Positions 8,790 to 19,003 are shown, numbered from the stretch's first letter. The stretch: 64,000 nucleotides of DNA from Paenibacillus flagellatus (GCF_003217775.1 NZ_QJVJ01000005.1:388207-452206); one strand, 5' to 3'. Numbers and translations: made by a program. Notes: generated by a model from the sequence alone, not told the origin.

Positions 8790-10214
8790 CTACAACTTAT
8801 GCGCCGACTCCTTAAACATGCGTCCCCGAACCTCGAACGATTCGAACATATCCCAGCTCGCGCAAGCCGGCGACAGCAGCACGACGTCGCCGGGCTCGGC
8901 GAAGCTCTTGGCCGCACGGACCGCCTGATCGAGCGCATCGGCCGCATCCTTAGCAGTATCGACCGTTTTCACCGCGCTAATCCCCGCTTCGGCCGCGAGC
9001 GCCGCGAATTTGCCGCGCGTCTCGCCGAGGGCGACGACCGCTTTTACGTTTCGGCGGAAATAGGGCAGCAAATCGCGAAAGTCCGCGCCGCGCTCCAAAC
9101 CGCCCGCAATCAGCACGATCGGCTGCTCGAACGTCTCGATCGCATTGATCGTGGCGAGCGAATTCGTCGCCTTCGAATTGTTGTAATACGTCACGCCGTC
9201 GCGCTCCAGCACGAGCTCGAGCCGATGCTCCACGCCGCGGAAGTCGCGCAGCGCCTTGCGGACCGACTCGACGTCCGCGCCCGCGGACATCGCGATGGCG
9301 ATCGCCGCGAGCGCGTCCGCCGCGTTATGCTTGCCGGGGATGCCGAGCTGCTTGACGGGCAGCACGTCCACCGCCTCGCCGTCCGCTCCGCGGTACACGA
9401 TGCGGTGCGCTTCCGTCAGCGGCTCCCCGGGAGACGCGAGCGGCGGCTCCACGTATACGCCGCGCGCAAGCCGCTCGCGCATCGAGAACGGGACGAGCTG
9501 CGCCCGCACCGTGCCGGCGATGCGTCGGCATTCGGCGTCGTCCCAATTGAGCACGGCGACGTCGTCCGGCTGCTGGGCCGCGAACAGCTTCGCCTTCGAA
9601 GCGATGTAGTCGTCCATCGTGCCGTGATAGTCGAGATGCGCTTCGCTAATATTGAGCAGGCAGGCGATGCGGGGGCGGAAATCGGACGTCCCCTTCAGCT
9701 GGAAGCTGCTCAGCTCGACGACCATCGTGTTGGCCGGCGTCGCCTCCTGAGCCGCTTCGCACAGCGCGCGGCCGATATTGCCGGCGATAATCGGCTGAAG
9801 CCCGGCTTCCTCGAGCATCAGACCGACCCACGTCGTCGTGGTCGTCTTGCCGTTGGAGCCGGTAATGCCGATAATCGGTGCGGCGCATATGTAATTCGCC
9901 ACCTCGACCTCGGTGACGATTTCGATGCCTAGCCGTTCGGCTTCCCGGATCGGAGCGATCGAATACGGGATGCCCGGATTTTTGACGAGCAGCGCTACGC
10001 CGGGGTGAATGAGGGAGTCGGGATGTCCGCCGCAAACAACAGAAATACCCAGAGCCGTCAATTCGTCGGCCTCAGGGCATGCGGAACGGTCCTTCTTATC
10101 GTTGACGGTAACGGCGGCGCCGTGCTCGTGAAAGAGCTTCGCCACCGCGACGCCGCTTCGCGCGAGGCCGAGAATGACGACTTCGCGGCCCCGGTAACGC
10201 TCGGGATGGTTCAT
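8790..10214 (-). CDS. murD: UDP-N-acetylmuramoylalanine--D-glutamate ligase MurD
   Basis: MurD is the cytoplasmic ATP-dependent ligase that adds D-Glu to UDP-MurNAc-L-Ala. The 474-residue product has the N-terminal Rossmann motif VVILGLARSGVA, the Mur-ligase P-loop GITGSNGKTTTTT near 117-129, the central ISEAHLDYHG segment and the C-terminal domain entry YYNNSKATNS. It is a little longer than typical (about 450). The stop codon lies directly against the palindromic element. Nineteen bases separate it from mraY. Confidence 0.96.
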   Translation of the reverse strand: MNHPERYRGREVVILGLARSGVAVAKLFHEHGAAVTVNDKKDRSACPEADELTALGISVVCGGHPDSLIHPGVALLVKNPGIPYSIAPIREAERLGIEIVTEVEVANYICAAPIIGITGSNGKTTTTTWVGLMLEEAGLQPIIAGNIGRALCEAAQEATPANTMVVELSSFQLKGTSDFRPRIACLLNISEAHLDYHGTMDDYIASKAKLFAAQQPDDVAVLNWDDAECRRIAGTVRAQLVPFSMRERLARGVYVEPPLASPGEPLTEAHRIVYRGADGEAVDVLPVKQLGIPGKHNAADALAAIAIAMSAGADVESVRKALRDFRGVEHRLELVLERDGVTYYNNSKATNSLATINAIETFEQPIVLIAGGLERGADFRDLLPYFRRNVKAVVALGETRGKFAALAAEAGISAVKTVDTAKDAADALDQAVRAAKSFAEPGDVVLLSPACASWDMFESFEVRGRMFKESAHKL

Positions 10215-10232
10215 AAGTAAGCAATCCCACCT

Positions 10233-11189
10233 TTACAAGTTGAAAAGCGCGAGTCCCGCGCAGACGAGACCGGCGAACCAAAACGTAATGACAATGCGCC
10301 ATTCCGACCAGCCGACCAGCTCGTAATGATGATGGATCGGACTCATCTTGAACACGCGTTTGCCTCGCGTCTTGAACGAGACGACCTGAATGACGACCGA
10401 CAGCATTTCGATGACGAACACCGCGCCGACGACGAGGATGAGCAGCTCCGACTTCGTCAGCATGGCGACGGCCGCGAGACCGCCCCCGATGCCAAGCGAG
10501 CCGGTGTCGCCCATAAACACTTTCGCCGGATGGGCGTTGAAGACGAGAAAGCCGAGCACCGCGCCGACCATCGACGCCGAGAATATCGCCGTCTCCATCT
10601 CCGAATGCACCATCGCGATGATCGTGTAGGCGCCGAAGGCGATGGCGCTCGTGCCGGCCAGCAGGCCGTCGAGACCGTCCGTGAAGTTGACCGCGTTCGA
10701 CATGCCGAGCATCATGATGACGACGAACGGCACGTACAGCCACCAGCCGATTTCCAGCGAATAGTCGGTGAACGGCACGGGAAGCTCCGTGCTGTGCCCG
10801 CTCCGATATAAAAGGTAACATACGACGCCGGAAAAAAACAACTGGCCGATCAGCTTCTGCCTGGCCGTCAGTCCGAGCGAACGCTTGAACAAAATTTTGA
10901 TGTAGTCGTCCAAAAAGCCGATCAGCCCGTACCCGAGACAGGCGACGAGCAGGATGACGGCGTCGGCCGTTTTGTCGGAAAACCGCAAAAACGCGATCGA
11001 CAGCGCAAGCAGGATGATCGTGCCGCCCATGGTGGGGGTTCCGGCTTTTTTCAGATGGCCTTGCGGACCGTCGGTACGTATTTGCTGGCCGAACTTGAGC
11101 CGCCGCAATATCGGGATGCAAATCGGTCCCAGTATAAGCGCGAGCAAAAAAGCGGCGCCCATCGTAAACAAGATCACTTTCAGTTCCAT
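10233..11189 (-). CDS. mraY: Phospho-N-acetylmuramoyl-pentapeptide transferase MraY
   Basis: MraY moves phospho-MurNAc-pentapeptide from UDP to undecaprenyl phosphate, making lipid I at the inner membrane face. The 318-residue polytopic protein has about ten membrane helices. Visible motifs are the DDYIK acidic loop, the NFTDGLDGLLAGT motif with catalytic aspartates, and the cytoplasmic HHHYELVGWSEW motif. The ATG follows a GGAGGGGG site. It is flanked by murF and murD with short gaps. Confidence 0.97.
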   Translation of the reverse strand: MELKVILFTMGAAFLLALILGPICIPILRRLKFGQQIRTDGPQGHLKKAGTPTMGGTIILLALSIAFLRFSDKTADAVILLVACLGYGLIGFLDDYIKILFKRSLGLTARQKLIGQLFFSGVVCYLLYRSGHSTELPVPFTDYSLEIGWWLYVPFVVIMMLGMSNAVNFTDGLDGLLAGTSAIAFGAYTIIAMVHSEMETAIFSASMVGAVLGFLVFNAHPAKVFMGDTGSLGIGGGLAAVAMLTKSELLILVVGAVFVIEMLSVVIQVVSFKTRGKRVFKMSPIHHHYELVGWSEWRIVITFWFAGLVCAGLALFNL

Positions 11190-11211
11190 GACGGTCGGTT
11201 CCCCCTCCTCT

Positions 11212-12612
11212 CTACAGCTGTTCGGTCATGAAGCGCTGGACGACTTCCTCTAGTCTCATGCCGCGCGAGCCTTTCACCAGGACGACGTCGTCCGGCCCGG
11301 CCACCTTGGCGACCTCGCCCGCGAGCGATTGCTTGTCGTCGGGGAACCAGCGTACCCGGCTCCCGTCTTCGCCGTAAGCCGGCAATGCCGCTTCCGCGAT
11401 ATGCTTCGACAGCGGACCGTATGCGAAAACGTAATCGATCCGGTCGGGCGCAAGCAGCGCTCCGATCTCCCGGTGAAAGTCCGCTTCCCGGTCGCCGAGC
11501 TCCAGCATGTCGCCGAGCACGACGATTTTGCGCCGGAACCCTTCGAGCTCCTTCAGCAGCTCGATCGACGCCCGCGTGGACGACGGACTGGCGTTGTACG
11601 CGTCGTTCAATACGGTAAGACCGGACGGCGCCCGGAGCCGCTCGATCCGCATCCCCGTCGGCCGCATCGTCGCGAGCCCGCGCGCGATCGCCTCGTCGGC
11701 CATGCCGAAAAAGCGGCCGACGGCGACCGCCGCGAGCGCATTGACCACGTTGTGCCGTCCGGGCAGCGGGATGCGGTAAACCGGCTCTTTCTCCCCGTTG
11801 ACCGTGAAGGTCGAGCCGTCCGCATCCATCGCGATGCCACTCGGCGTCAGGTCGTTGCCGGCGCCCGCGCCGAACCGGACCGCCCGCAGCGACTCCGGCT
11901 TCGGCGTCGACGGGAGCAGCGCCGCAAGCAGCGGCTCGTCGCCGTTGTAGGCGAACAGGCCGCCTTCCTCCAGGCCGATCAAAATTTCCAGCTTCGCCTT
12001 CGCAATCCCTTCCCGCGAGCCGAGACGCTCCATATGCGCCTCGCCGATCATCGTCACGACGGCCGCCTCGGGCTTGGCGATCCGGGTCAGCAGCTCGATC
12101 TCCCCGAAGCCGCGCATCCCCATCTCGAGCACGGCGAACTCCGTCCGTTCGTCCATCTGCAAAATCATAAGCGGAAGGCCGATGTCTCCGTTCAAATTGC
12201 CTTCCGTCTTGTGCACGTTATAGCGTTCGGCCAATACGGCCGCGATCATGTCCTTCGTCGTCGTCTTGCCGTTGCTTCCGGTCACGCCCACGATCCGGAC
12301 CGGCAGCTGTCTCCGGTACGCCGCCGCCAGCCGCTGCATCGCCGCGAGCGAATCGTCGACGACGATCGCCGGCACCCCTTCCGGAGGAGCGCCGCGGTCC
12401 CGCTGCCACAGCGTGGCGGCGGCCCCTTTGCCGATCGCTTCCTTCGCGTAGTCGTGCCCGTCGAATTTCGCCCCGATAATCGGGACATACAAATTGCCGG
12501 CTTCAATCGTCCGGGTATCCTTGGAGACGCCGCGGACGACGATCGTCTCGTCTCCGCCTCGCGCTTCTCCCGATACCATGGCGACGATCTCGCCGTACGT
12601 CCGAATGATCAC
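11212..12612 (-). CDS. murF: UDP-MurNAc-tripeptide--D-Ala-D-Ala ligase MurF
   Basis: MurF adds D-Ala-D-Ala to complete the UDP-MurNAc-pentapeptide. The 466-residue product has the ATP loop GVTGSNGKTTTKDM near 108-121, the downstream GEAHMERLGS segment and the LNDAYNASPSS motif of MurF C-terminal domains. The start is GTG, overlapping the murE stop by four bases (GTGA), so translation is probably coupled. In B. subtilis murF lies elsewhere with ddl; here it sits between murE and mraY. A ddl gene is not visible in the window. Confidence 0.96.
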   Translation of the reverse strand: MIIRTYGEIVAMVSGEARGGDETIVVRGVSKDTRTIEAGNLYVPIIGAKFDGHDYAKEAIGKGAAATLWQRDRGAPPEGVPAIVVDDSLAAMQRLAAAYRRQLPVRIVGVTGSNGKTTTKDMIAAVLAERYNVHKTEGNLNGDIGLPLMILQMDERTEFAVLEMGMRGFGEIELLTRIAKPEAAVVTMIGEAHMERLGSREGIAKAKLEILIGLEEGGLFAYNGDEPLLAALLPSTPKPESLRAVRFGAGAGNDLTPSGIAMDADGSTFTVNGEKEPVYRIPLPGRHNVVNALAAVAVGRFFGMADEAIARGLATMRPTGMRIERLRAPSGLTVLNDAYNASPSSTRASIELLKELEGFRRKIVVLGDMLELGDREADFHREIGALLAPDRIDYVFAYGPLSKHIAEAALPAYGEDGSRVRWFPDDKQSLAGEVAKVAGPDDVVLVKGSRGMRLEEVVQRFMTEQL

Positions 12613-14102
12613 TTCGATCTACCCCTTATCGCTTCCTGGGCGACAAGCCGGTCGTCGAAATGAAGCTGGACGCCGCCCACGATCTGGTATGGTTCATGCC
12701 CCTTGCCCGCAATTAATACTACATCGTTCGGGCTTGCCATTTCAACCGCTTTATGAATCGCCTCGCGCCGGTCGACGATCAGCTCGTAGCGGTCCCGGCC
12801 GATGCCCTCCGCCGCGATTCCGGGCTCGATCTCGCCGAGAATCGCCTCCGGCGGCTCCGACCGCGGATTGTCCGACGTCGCGATCACGTAGTCGCTGTAG
12901 CGCGCGGCGATACGTCCCATGATCGGACGCTTCGTCCGGTCGCGCTCGCCGCCGCAGCCGAATACCGTAATGATCCGTCCTTCGCAAAATTCGCGGACGG
13001 TCGACAACGCGTTCTCCAAGCCGTCCGGCGTATGGGCGTAATCGACGACGACAAGAAAATCGGCGGAGCCTTCCACCGCCTCCATCCGCCCGGGCACGAC
13101 GCCGACCCTCTCCAGACTATTCGCGATCGCCGCAAGTGGAATCCGCTCGACCAAAGTTGATGAAATGGCCCCGAGCGCGTTATAAACGTTGAATTTGCCG
13201 ACGAGCTTCATCTTGACGTCGACCGACTCCCCGAAGGCGGTGACGGTAAATTGCGTCCCCTTCGCGGTCAGCCGGACGCCGGACGCCCGGACGTCCGCGC
13301 CGTCGCCGAGCCCGTACCGGATTACCTGCGCGCTCGTCTGCTTGGCGAAGTAGGCCGACGCGTCGTCGTCCGCATTGAGCACGGCATAGGAGGCGGCGTC
13401 CGGATCGTCGGCGAACTCGTTGCCGAGCCGCGAGAAGAACAGCCCTTTCGCCGCCCGGTACTGCTCCATCGTCTTATGGAAGTCGAGATGGTCCTGCGTC
13501 AAATTCGTGAACAGCGCGGTGCGGAACCGGCACCCCTTCACCCGGCCCAGCTCGAGCGCATGGCTCGACACCTCCATGACGGCGTAATCGGCTCCGGCGT
13601 CGCGCATCCTCCTCAAGTTCATCTGCAGGTCGATCGCTTCCTGCGTCGTCCGTTCCGTATCGTACCAGCGGTCGCCGATCTTCATGTTGATCGTGCCCAT
13701 GAGACCCGTCCCGAACCCTCGGTCGCGCAAAATATGCTCGATGATCGCCGCCGTCGTCGTCTTGCCGTTCGTCCCGGTGACGCCGATCAGCTTCAGCTCC
13801 CGGCTCGGGTAGCCGTAAAAGCGGCAGGCGACGGCCGCCATCGCGTATCGCGCATCGCGGACGAACAGCTTCGGCAGGTCGACCGGCACGTCGCGCTCGA
13901 CGACGAGCGCCGCGGCTCCCGCCTCCGCCGCTTTGGCGGCGAAATCGTGGCCGTCGCTGACCAAGCCGGGGACGCACAGAAACAAGTCCCCCGGCCGTAC
14001 TTTGCGCGAATCGGCCTGAACGCCCGTGACGAGCGTCCCGGCGTCTCCCTCCAACCGGGAAGCGATGAATAGCGAAGACAGCTGTTCCAGCCGCATGGCC
14101 AT
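12609..14102 (-). CDS. murE: UDP-MurNAc-tripeptide synthetase MurE (meso-DAP type)
   Basis: MurE adds the third peptide residue to UDP-MurNAc-L-Ala-D-Glu. The 497-residue product has the ATP loop GVTGTNGKTTTAA, the VSSHALELGRVKG segment and the DNPR motif (TSDNPRSEPP). DNPR marks enzymes that add meso-diaminopimelate rather than lysine, so a DAP-type wall is inferred. The ATG at 14102 stands six bases after AGGAGGG; in-frame codons upstream are unlikely starts. It overlaps murF by four bases. Confidence 0.95.
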   Translation of the reverse strand: MAMRLEQLSSLFIASRLEGDAGTLVTGVQADSRKVRPGDLFLCVPGLVSDGHDFAAKAAEAGAAALVVERDVPVDLPKLFVRDARYAMAAVACRFYGYPSRELKLIGVTGTNGKTTTAAIIEHILRDRGFGTGLMGTINMKIGDRWYDTERTTQEAIDLQMNLRRMRDAGADYAVMEVSSHALELGRVKGCRFRTALFTNLTQDHLDFHKTMEQYRAAKGLFFSRLGNEFADDPDAASYAVLNADDDASAYFAKQTSAQVIRYGLGDGADVRASGVRLTAKGTQFTVTAFGESVDVKMKLVGKFNVYNALGAISSTLVERIPLAAIANSLERVGVVPGRMEAVEGSADFLVVVDYAHTPDGLENALSTVREFCEGRIITVFGCGGERDRTKRPIMGRIAARYSDYVIATSDNPRSEPPEAILGEIEPGIAAEGIGRDRYELIVDRREAIHKAVEMASPNDVVLIAGKGHEPYQIVGGVQLHFDDRLVAQEAIRGRSK

Positions 14103-14175
14103 GGCGATCCCTCCTGAACCGACTGTAATGTACGCTATGGTGTTACCAGTATAGACCAAACGACGGCGGGCGCAA

Positions 14176-16104
14176 TCAGGAATCGGGATGTTTTCCCATA
14201 TAAATGCGGATCGTCGACCCTTGCTCCACCCGTTCGCCCGCTTTCGGCGCCTGGCTGATCACTTCGTCCCCGGTCCCGAACTTCTCGAGCCGGAAATTCA
14301 TGTTCATGTCTTCGTAAATGTCGCTGACCGAATGCCCGATCAAATCCGGCACTTCGACGACCTTCGTCTCGCCGTAGCGGTATTCCCGCTCGAGCTGGTC
14401 TTTGCGCGGCTCCACGCCCATGTAGCGAAGCGCGTCGCCCAAAATGTTTTTGACGATCGGAGCGGCGACGAGACCGCCGAACTGGATGCCGGCCGGATCG
14501 TCCACCGCGACGTAGACGACGATCTTCGGATCGTCCGCCGGCGCGAAGCCGATGAACGACACGATATGCTCGTCGGGCGAGTACCGGCCGTTGATGACTT
14601 TTTGCGCCGTACCCGTTTTGCCGCCGACGCGGTAGCCGTCCAGAAAGGCGGGGCGCCCCGTCCCCTTGGCGACGACGCTTTCGAGCGTCTCGCGCACCTG
14701 CTTCGACGTCGCCTCCGAGATGACTTGGCGGACGAGCTCCGGCTGAACGTCCTTCACCTTTTCGCCCGTATCCGGGTTGTACCACGCCTTCGCCACGTGC
14801 GGCTTGAACAGCTTCCCGCCGTTGATGGCGGCCGATACGGCCGTAATTTGCTGAATCGGCGTAACCGACACGCCTTGGCCGAACGCGGTCGTCGCCAGCT
14901 CCACCGGTCCGACGCGCGACGGCTTGAACAAAATGCCGTTCTCTTCACCGCCCAGATCGATCCCCGTCTTTTGGCCGAAGCCGAACCGGCGGATGTAATC
15001 GAACAAGCTTTCTTTGCCGAGCCGCTGTCCGAGGACGACGAAGCCCGGGTTGCACGAGTTTTGCACGACCTGCTCGAACGTCTGGCTGCCGTGTCCGCCC
15101 TTCTTCCAGCAGCGGAGCCGGGCGCCGCCGACTTCGATGAAGCCGGGATCGTAGAACGGCTCGTTTTTCAAATCGACCTTCTTCTCTTCGAGCGCGGCGG
15201 CGAGCGTAATGATTTTGAACGTCGATCCGGGCTCATACGTCATCCAGATCGGCAAGTTCCGGTTGTACACTTCGCTCGGATAGTCGCGGAAGTTCGTCGG
15301 GTCGTACGTCGGACGGGCCGACATCGCCAATATTTCGCCGGTGTTCGGATCCATCGCGATGGCGATCGCGTTTTTCGCCTGATGCTGCACCATCGCCTGG
15401 TCCAGCTCCCGCTCGAGATAGGACTGGATGTTTTTGTCGATCGTCAGCTGCAGGTTCAACCCGTCCTTCGGCGGCTCGTATCGCTCCGACGTGTTCGGCA
15501 TCTCCCGGCCGGCGGCGTCGCTCAAATAGGAGATGCTGCCGGAAGTGCCGGTCAGCTCCTTGTTATAGGACGCTTCGACCCCGGTCAGCCCTTGGTTGTC
15601 GATGCCGGTGAAGCCGAGAATGTGGGAGGCGAACGAGCCGAACGGATAATACCGTTTGTTGTCCCCGGCGACGACGATACCCGGCAGACGGAGCTTGCTC
15701 ACTTCCTCCGCCTTTTCCTCTGTCATTTTACGGCCGCCCGGCCGGATATAGACGCTCGATTCCCGTTTCGTAATCGTCTTGTAAATATCTTCCTCGTTCA
15801 TCTGCAGCACGCGGGCCAGCTCCCTCGCGGTGGCGCGGGCGTCCTTGATTTGCGCCGGAATGGCCAGCACGGACGGCGAGCTGACGTTGTACGTCAGCCG
15901 AACGCCGCTCCGGTCCCATATTTCCCCGCGGTTGGCGGCGAACGGAATGTTGCGGCGCCACGAGTCCTCCGCCTTCCGCGCCAGATCGCTTCCGATCCAC
16001 AGCTGGACGTAGGCGAGCCGGATCAAGAGCGCGGCGAACAAAATCCCGCTGCCGAGCAGCGCGGCGAACAATCGGCGTCGGACGGTTACGCTGGATACTT
16101 TCAC
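14176..16104 (-). CDS. spoVD: Class B penicillin-binding protein SpoVD-like
   Basis: This is a membrane-anchored transpeptidase. The 642-residue product has one N-terminal transmembrane helix (about 12-32), a PBP dimerisation domain, and a transpeptidase domain with STFK near residue 295, SCN near 349 and KTGTAQK near 498. It ends with a single C-terminal PASTA domain (from VEVPDLIGHSVSD). One PASTA domain and a position after pbpB match SpoVD, which acts with SpoVE in spore cortex synthesis. The start is GTG with AAGGAGGG upstream. Confidence 0.92.
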   Translation of the reverse strand: MKVSSVTVRRRLFAALLGSGILFAALLIRLAYVQLWIGSDLARKAEDSWRRNIPFAANRGEIWDRSGVRLTYNVSSPSVLAIPAQIKDARATARELARVLQMNEEDIYKTITKRESSVYIRPGGRKMTEEKAEEVSKLRLPGIVVAGDNKRYYPFGSFASHILGFTGIDNQGLTGVEASYNKELTGTSGSISYLSDAAGREMPNTSERYEPPKDGLNLQLTIDKNIQSYLERELDQAMVQHQAKNAIAIAMDPNTGEILAMSARPTYDPTNFRDYPSEVYNRNLPIWMTYEPGSTFKIITLAAALEEKKVDLKNEPFYDPGFIEVGGARLRCWKKGGHGSQTFEQVVQNSCNPGFVVLGQRLGKESLFDYIRRFGFGQKTGIDLGGEENGILFKPSRVGPVELATTAFGQGVSVTPIQQITAVSAAINGGKLFKPHVAKAWYNPDTGEKVKDVQPELVRQVISEATSKQVRETLESVVAKGTGRPAFLDGYRVGGKTGTAQKVINGRYSPDEHIVSFIGFAPADDPKIVVYVAVDDPAGIQFGGLVAAPIVKNILGDALRYMGVEPRKDQLEREYRYGETKVVEVPDLIGHSVSDIYEDMNMNFRLEKFGTGDEVISQAPKAGERVEQGSTIRIYMGKHPDS

Positions 16105-16233
16105 TGGATATGCCCTCCTTCGGAAGCTTTCGCGGGAAAGCTTTGGCTATGACGATCGTAGGAACGTTTCATAGTCATAGCTATTCCGATTGGGGAGGGG
16201 TTAGAACAAGCTGTCCGGGTCGAGCCCGTCATG

Positions 16234-18528
16234 TTACGGCTTTTTGTCCGTCTTCGCTTTGCCGTTGTCGGTTTTGGACGTCGTCGACGACTGCGTCTTC
16301 GCGGCGCCCGTATCGGCTTTGCCGGCATTCCCGGCGGCGTTCGCGTTGGCCGCCGTCTTCGCCGCCTCCGCCTTCGCCTTCTCCAGCTCGTTCCACGGCA
16401 CGAGCTGGAGCGCGACCGTCTGCGGCTCGCCGCCGGGAACGACGGCTTGGGACGCGACGTAGCCTTCCCCGTTCACCTGGCAGCTCACTTTCATGAACGA
16501 GCAGACGGCGAGCGCATCGCGGAGCGATTTGCCCTGCAGGTTCGGCAAATCCATGCCTTCCTTTTGTTCGGTCAACAAATAGATTCGTTGGTTCGGGCTG
16601 ATTTCGGTACCTCCCGCCGGAAGTTGGGCGAGGACGGTTCCGCCTTTGCCGAGCACGTCGTACTTCAGCTTCGCGTCGCCGAGCGTTTTTTTCGCGTCGG
16701 CGACCGGCCTCGAGACGACGTCCGGAGCCGCCGTTTTTTTGTCGACGCCCGACAGCTCCTGCTTCACGGTCGCCGTCACGTTCAAGTACCGCAAGCTTTG
16801 CGACATGATTTCTTTGAAGATGACGGGCGCGACCAAGCCGCCGTTATGATAGTTGCCGTGCAATTCCGGCTCGTCGGCCAGCACGATCACGGCGATCCGA
16901 GGATCTTCCGCGGGCGCGTAGCCGGCGAACGTGATCACCCATTTCTCGGTCGAGTAGCTGCCGTCGATAACCTTTTGCGCGGTACCGGTTTTGCCCGCGA
17001 TGCGGTATCCTTCGATGGCCGCGTTTTTCCCGGTGCCGTCCGGATCGACGATAACCTGCTCCAAATATTCGGTCACCTTGTGCGCCGTCGCTTCGCTGAC
17101 GACCTGACGCACCTCCTTGGGCGCGAACGTCTCGATCGGTTCGTTCGTTTTCGGATCGAGCACCGCCTTGACGACGTGCGGCTGCATCATCCTCCCGCCG
17201 TTGGCGATCGCCGAATAGGCGGCGATTTGCTGAAGGGCGGTGACGGATACGCCGCCTTGCCCGTACGTGGCGGTCGCGTAATCGACCGGATACTGGAAGC
17301 GGATCAAGCCGGGAATTTCGCCGGGAATATCGATCCCCGTCCGTTCCCCGAACCCGAACTTGGCGATATACTGCTTCAGCCGCTCCGGCTTCAGCTTCTC
17401 GTAGCCGAGCTTGACGAACGCCACGTTACTGGAGCGCACGAGCCCTTTCAAATAGTTGATCGTGCCCCAGCCTTTCACGTTATGGTCGCTGAGCGTCCGG
17501 TCGTACACTTTGATCGAGCCCGACTTGAACGTATCGTTCGGATCGAATAGGCCTTCCTCGATCGTACCGGCCAGCGTGACGAGCTTGAACGTCGAGCCGG
17601 GCTCGTACTGCGAAGCGATGGCATGGTTTCTGAAGCTTTCCGGCTTCGCTTCCCAATATTTCGCCGGATTGAAGCTCGGCGCATTGGCCAAGCCGAGAAT
17701 TTCGCCCGTCTTCGGATCCATCGCGATCGCCGTCATGCTCTTCGGCTTCCATTCCTCGTAGGCGCGGTCGAGCGCCGTCTCGAGATAAGACTGGATGTTG
17801 CGGTCGATCGTCAGCTGCAGCGTCTTGCCGTCCTCCGCCGGCTCGTAGCTCGCCTTCGCATCGGGCAGCTCGTAGCCCATCCGGTCTTTCTCGGTAATGA
17901 TATGGCCCGGCTTCCCTTTCAGCAGCTCGTCGAACGACGATTCGAGCCCCATGACCGCCTTGCCGTTCTTGTCGAAGTAGCCGAGCACGTGAGCGGCCAG
18001 GCCGCCGGCCGGGTAATACCGCTTCTGCGATTCTTCGAGGTAGACGCCGTGCGTATACAGGTTGCTCTGGTTGTTGATCGGCTCGTCCAGCTTGAGCTCC
18101 TTCGCGATTTTGTCGGCAATCTCGGCGTCGATTTTCCACCCTTCGCTGCGCACTTCCACCCACGGCATGAGCGTCCCGTCGTCCCGCCGCTTCGTCACGA
18201 GCTCCATCAGCTCGGATTCGGGCTTGTTCAAAATCGAGGAGAGCGTCTTCACGATTTCGGAAGCGTTTTTGAGCGAATCGATGACTTTCGGATTGACGAC
18301 AACCGTATAGGAAGGGCCGTCCTCGGCCAGCACCTGGTTGTGCCGGTCGACGATCGATCCGCGCACCGGCTGCAGCACTTTGTTGCGCTCCCACATCACT
18401 TGCGCCTGGCCGACGAGCCACGAGGCGTTAACGACTTGAACCCAATAGATTTTCCCGATGAGGACAATAAAAAATAGGGTGAACAATCCCCCTATCAAAA
18501 TGGTGCGCAATTTAACTTTCTTGGTCAT
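16234..18528 (-). CDS. pbpB: Class B penicillin-binding protein 2B (FtsI-type)
   Basis: This is the septal transpeptidase of the divisome. The 764-residue product has an N-terminal membrane anchor (about 9-30), the dimerisation domain with RGSIVDRHNQVLAEDG, and a transpeptidase domain with STFK near 311, SSN near 367 and KTGTAQK near 512. Two PASTA-like domains follow (DVVSRPVADAKKTLG and MDLPNLQGKSLRDAL). A low-complexity Ala/Lys/Thr tail ends the protein. It starts 18 bases after ftsL, its regulator. The Shine-Dalgarno is weak, suggesting coupling to ftsL translation. Confidence 0.93.
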   Translation of the reverse strand: MTKKVKLRTILIGGLFTLFFIVLIGKIYWVQVVNASWLVGQAQVMWERNKVLQPVRGSIVDRHNQVLAEDGPSYTVVVNPKVIDSLKNASEIVKTLSSILNKPESELMELVTKRRDDGTLMPWVEVRSEGWKIDAEIADKIAKELKLDEPINNQSNLYTHGVYLEESQKRYYPAGGLAAHVLGYFDKNGKAVMGLESSFDELLKGKPGHIITEKDRMGYELPDAKASYEPAEDGKTLQLTIDRNIQSYLETALDRAYEEWKPKSMTAIAMDPKTGEILGLANAPSFNPAKYWEAKPESFRNHAIASQYEPGSTFKLVTLAGTIEEGLFDPNDTFKSGSIKVYDRTLSDHNVKGWGTINYLKGLVRSSNVAFVKLGYEKLKPERLKQYIAKFGFGERTGIDIPGEIPGLIRFQYPVDYATATYGQGGVSVTALQQIAAYSAIANGGRMMQPHVVKAVLDPKTNEPIETFAPKEVRQVVSEATAHKVTEYLEQVIVDPDGTGKNAAIEGYRIAGKTGTAQKVIDGSYSTEKWVITFAGYAPAEDPRIAVIVLADEPELHGNYHNGGLVAPVIFKEIMSQSLRYLNVTATVKQELSGVDKKTAAPDVVSRPVADAKKTLGDAKLKYDVLGKGGTVLAQLPAGGTEISPNQRIYLLTEQKEGMDLPNLQGKSLRDALAVCSFMKVSCQVNGEGYVASQAVVPGGEPQTVALQLVPWNELEKAKAEAAKTAANANAAGNAGKADTGAAKTQSSTTSKTDNGKAKTDKKP

Positions 18529-18546
18529 TTCCGCTTTCGACCCTTT

Positions 18547-18954
18547 CTACTCTTTTTTCATCGCGATCGACTCTCCGCCCGTTCCGGCTTTTTTGTCGGT
18601 CACCTGATTCAAGTCGTCGTTCGGCACGAGGCCGAGCTGTTTCGCTTGATCGAGCAGTCTTTTCGGATCTTGGTATTTCGTAATTTCGAGCTTCAGCTTG
18701 TTGTTTTCGATTTGCAGCGCTTTGATCTGGCTTTCGATCTTTTGCATTCTCGTGTTCATCTCGTAAATTTGCGCATACCGCCAAATGATGACGCCCGCGA
18801 CGAGGACGCACACGATGACGGTGAACAAATACAGCAGCTTCTCCTGAACCGGAATCGACTTCCGTTTGACGACGACCTTCTTCTGTTCCTGCACTTTCGC
18901 TTTCTTGACGGGCTTCTGCTCGATCGCCAAGTTTCCGTTGATGTATGCCGACAC
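18547..18954 (-). CDS. ftsL: Cell division protein FtsL
   Basis: FtsL is a small bitopic divisome protein that pairs with DivIC/DivIB through a coiled coil. The 135-residue product has a lysine-rich cytoplasmic segment, one transmembrane helix (LLYLFTVIVCVLVAGVII, about 43-60) and a heptad-rich extracellular coil (QKIESQIKALQIENNKLK). The GTG start at 18954 has GAAGGAGG ten bases upstream; the longer frame upstream runs into rsmH and is not coding. Position between rsmH and pbpB is the standard one. Confidence 0.9.
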   Translation of the reverse strand: MSAYINGNLAIEQKPVKKAKVQEQKKVVVKRKSIPVQEKLLYLFTVIVCVLVAGVIIWRYAQIYEMNTRMQKIESQIKALQIENNKLKLEITKYQDPKRLLDQAKQLGLVPNDDLNQVTDKKAGTGGESIAMKKE

Positions 18955-19003
18955 TCGGGTGCATCCTCCTTCGGGCGTTATCCCTTTTAATGTAATGTTT
19001 CCC

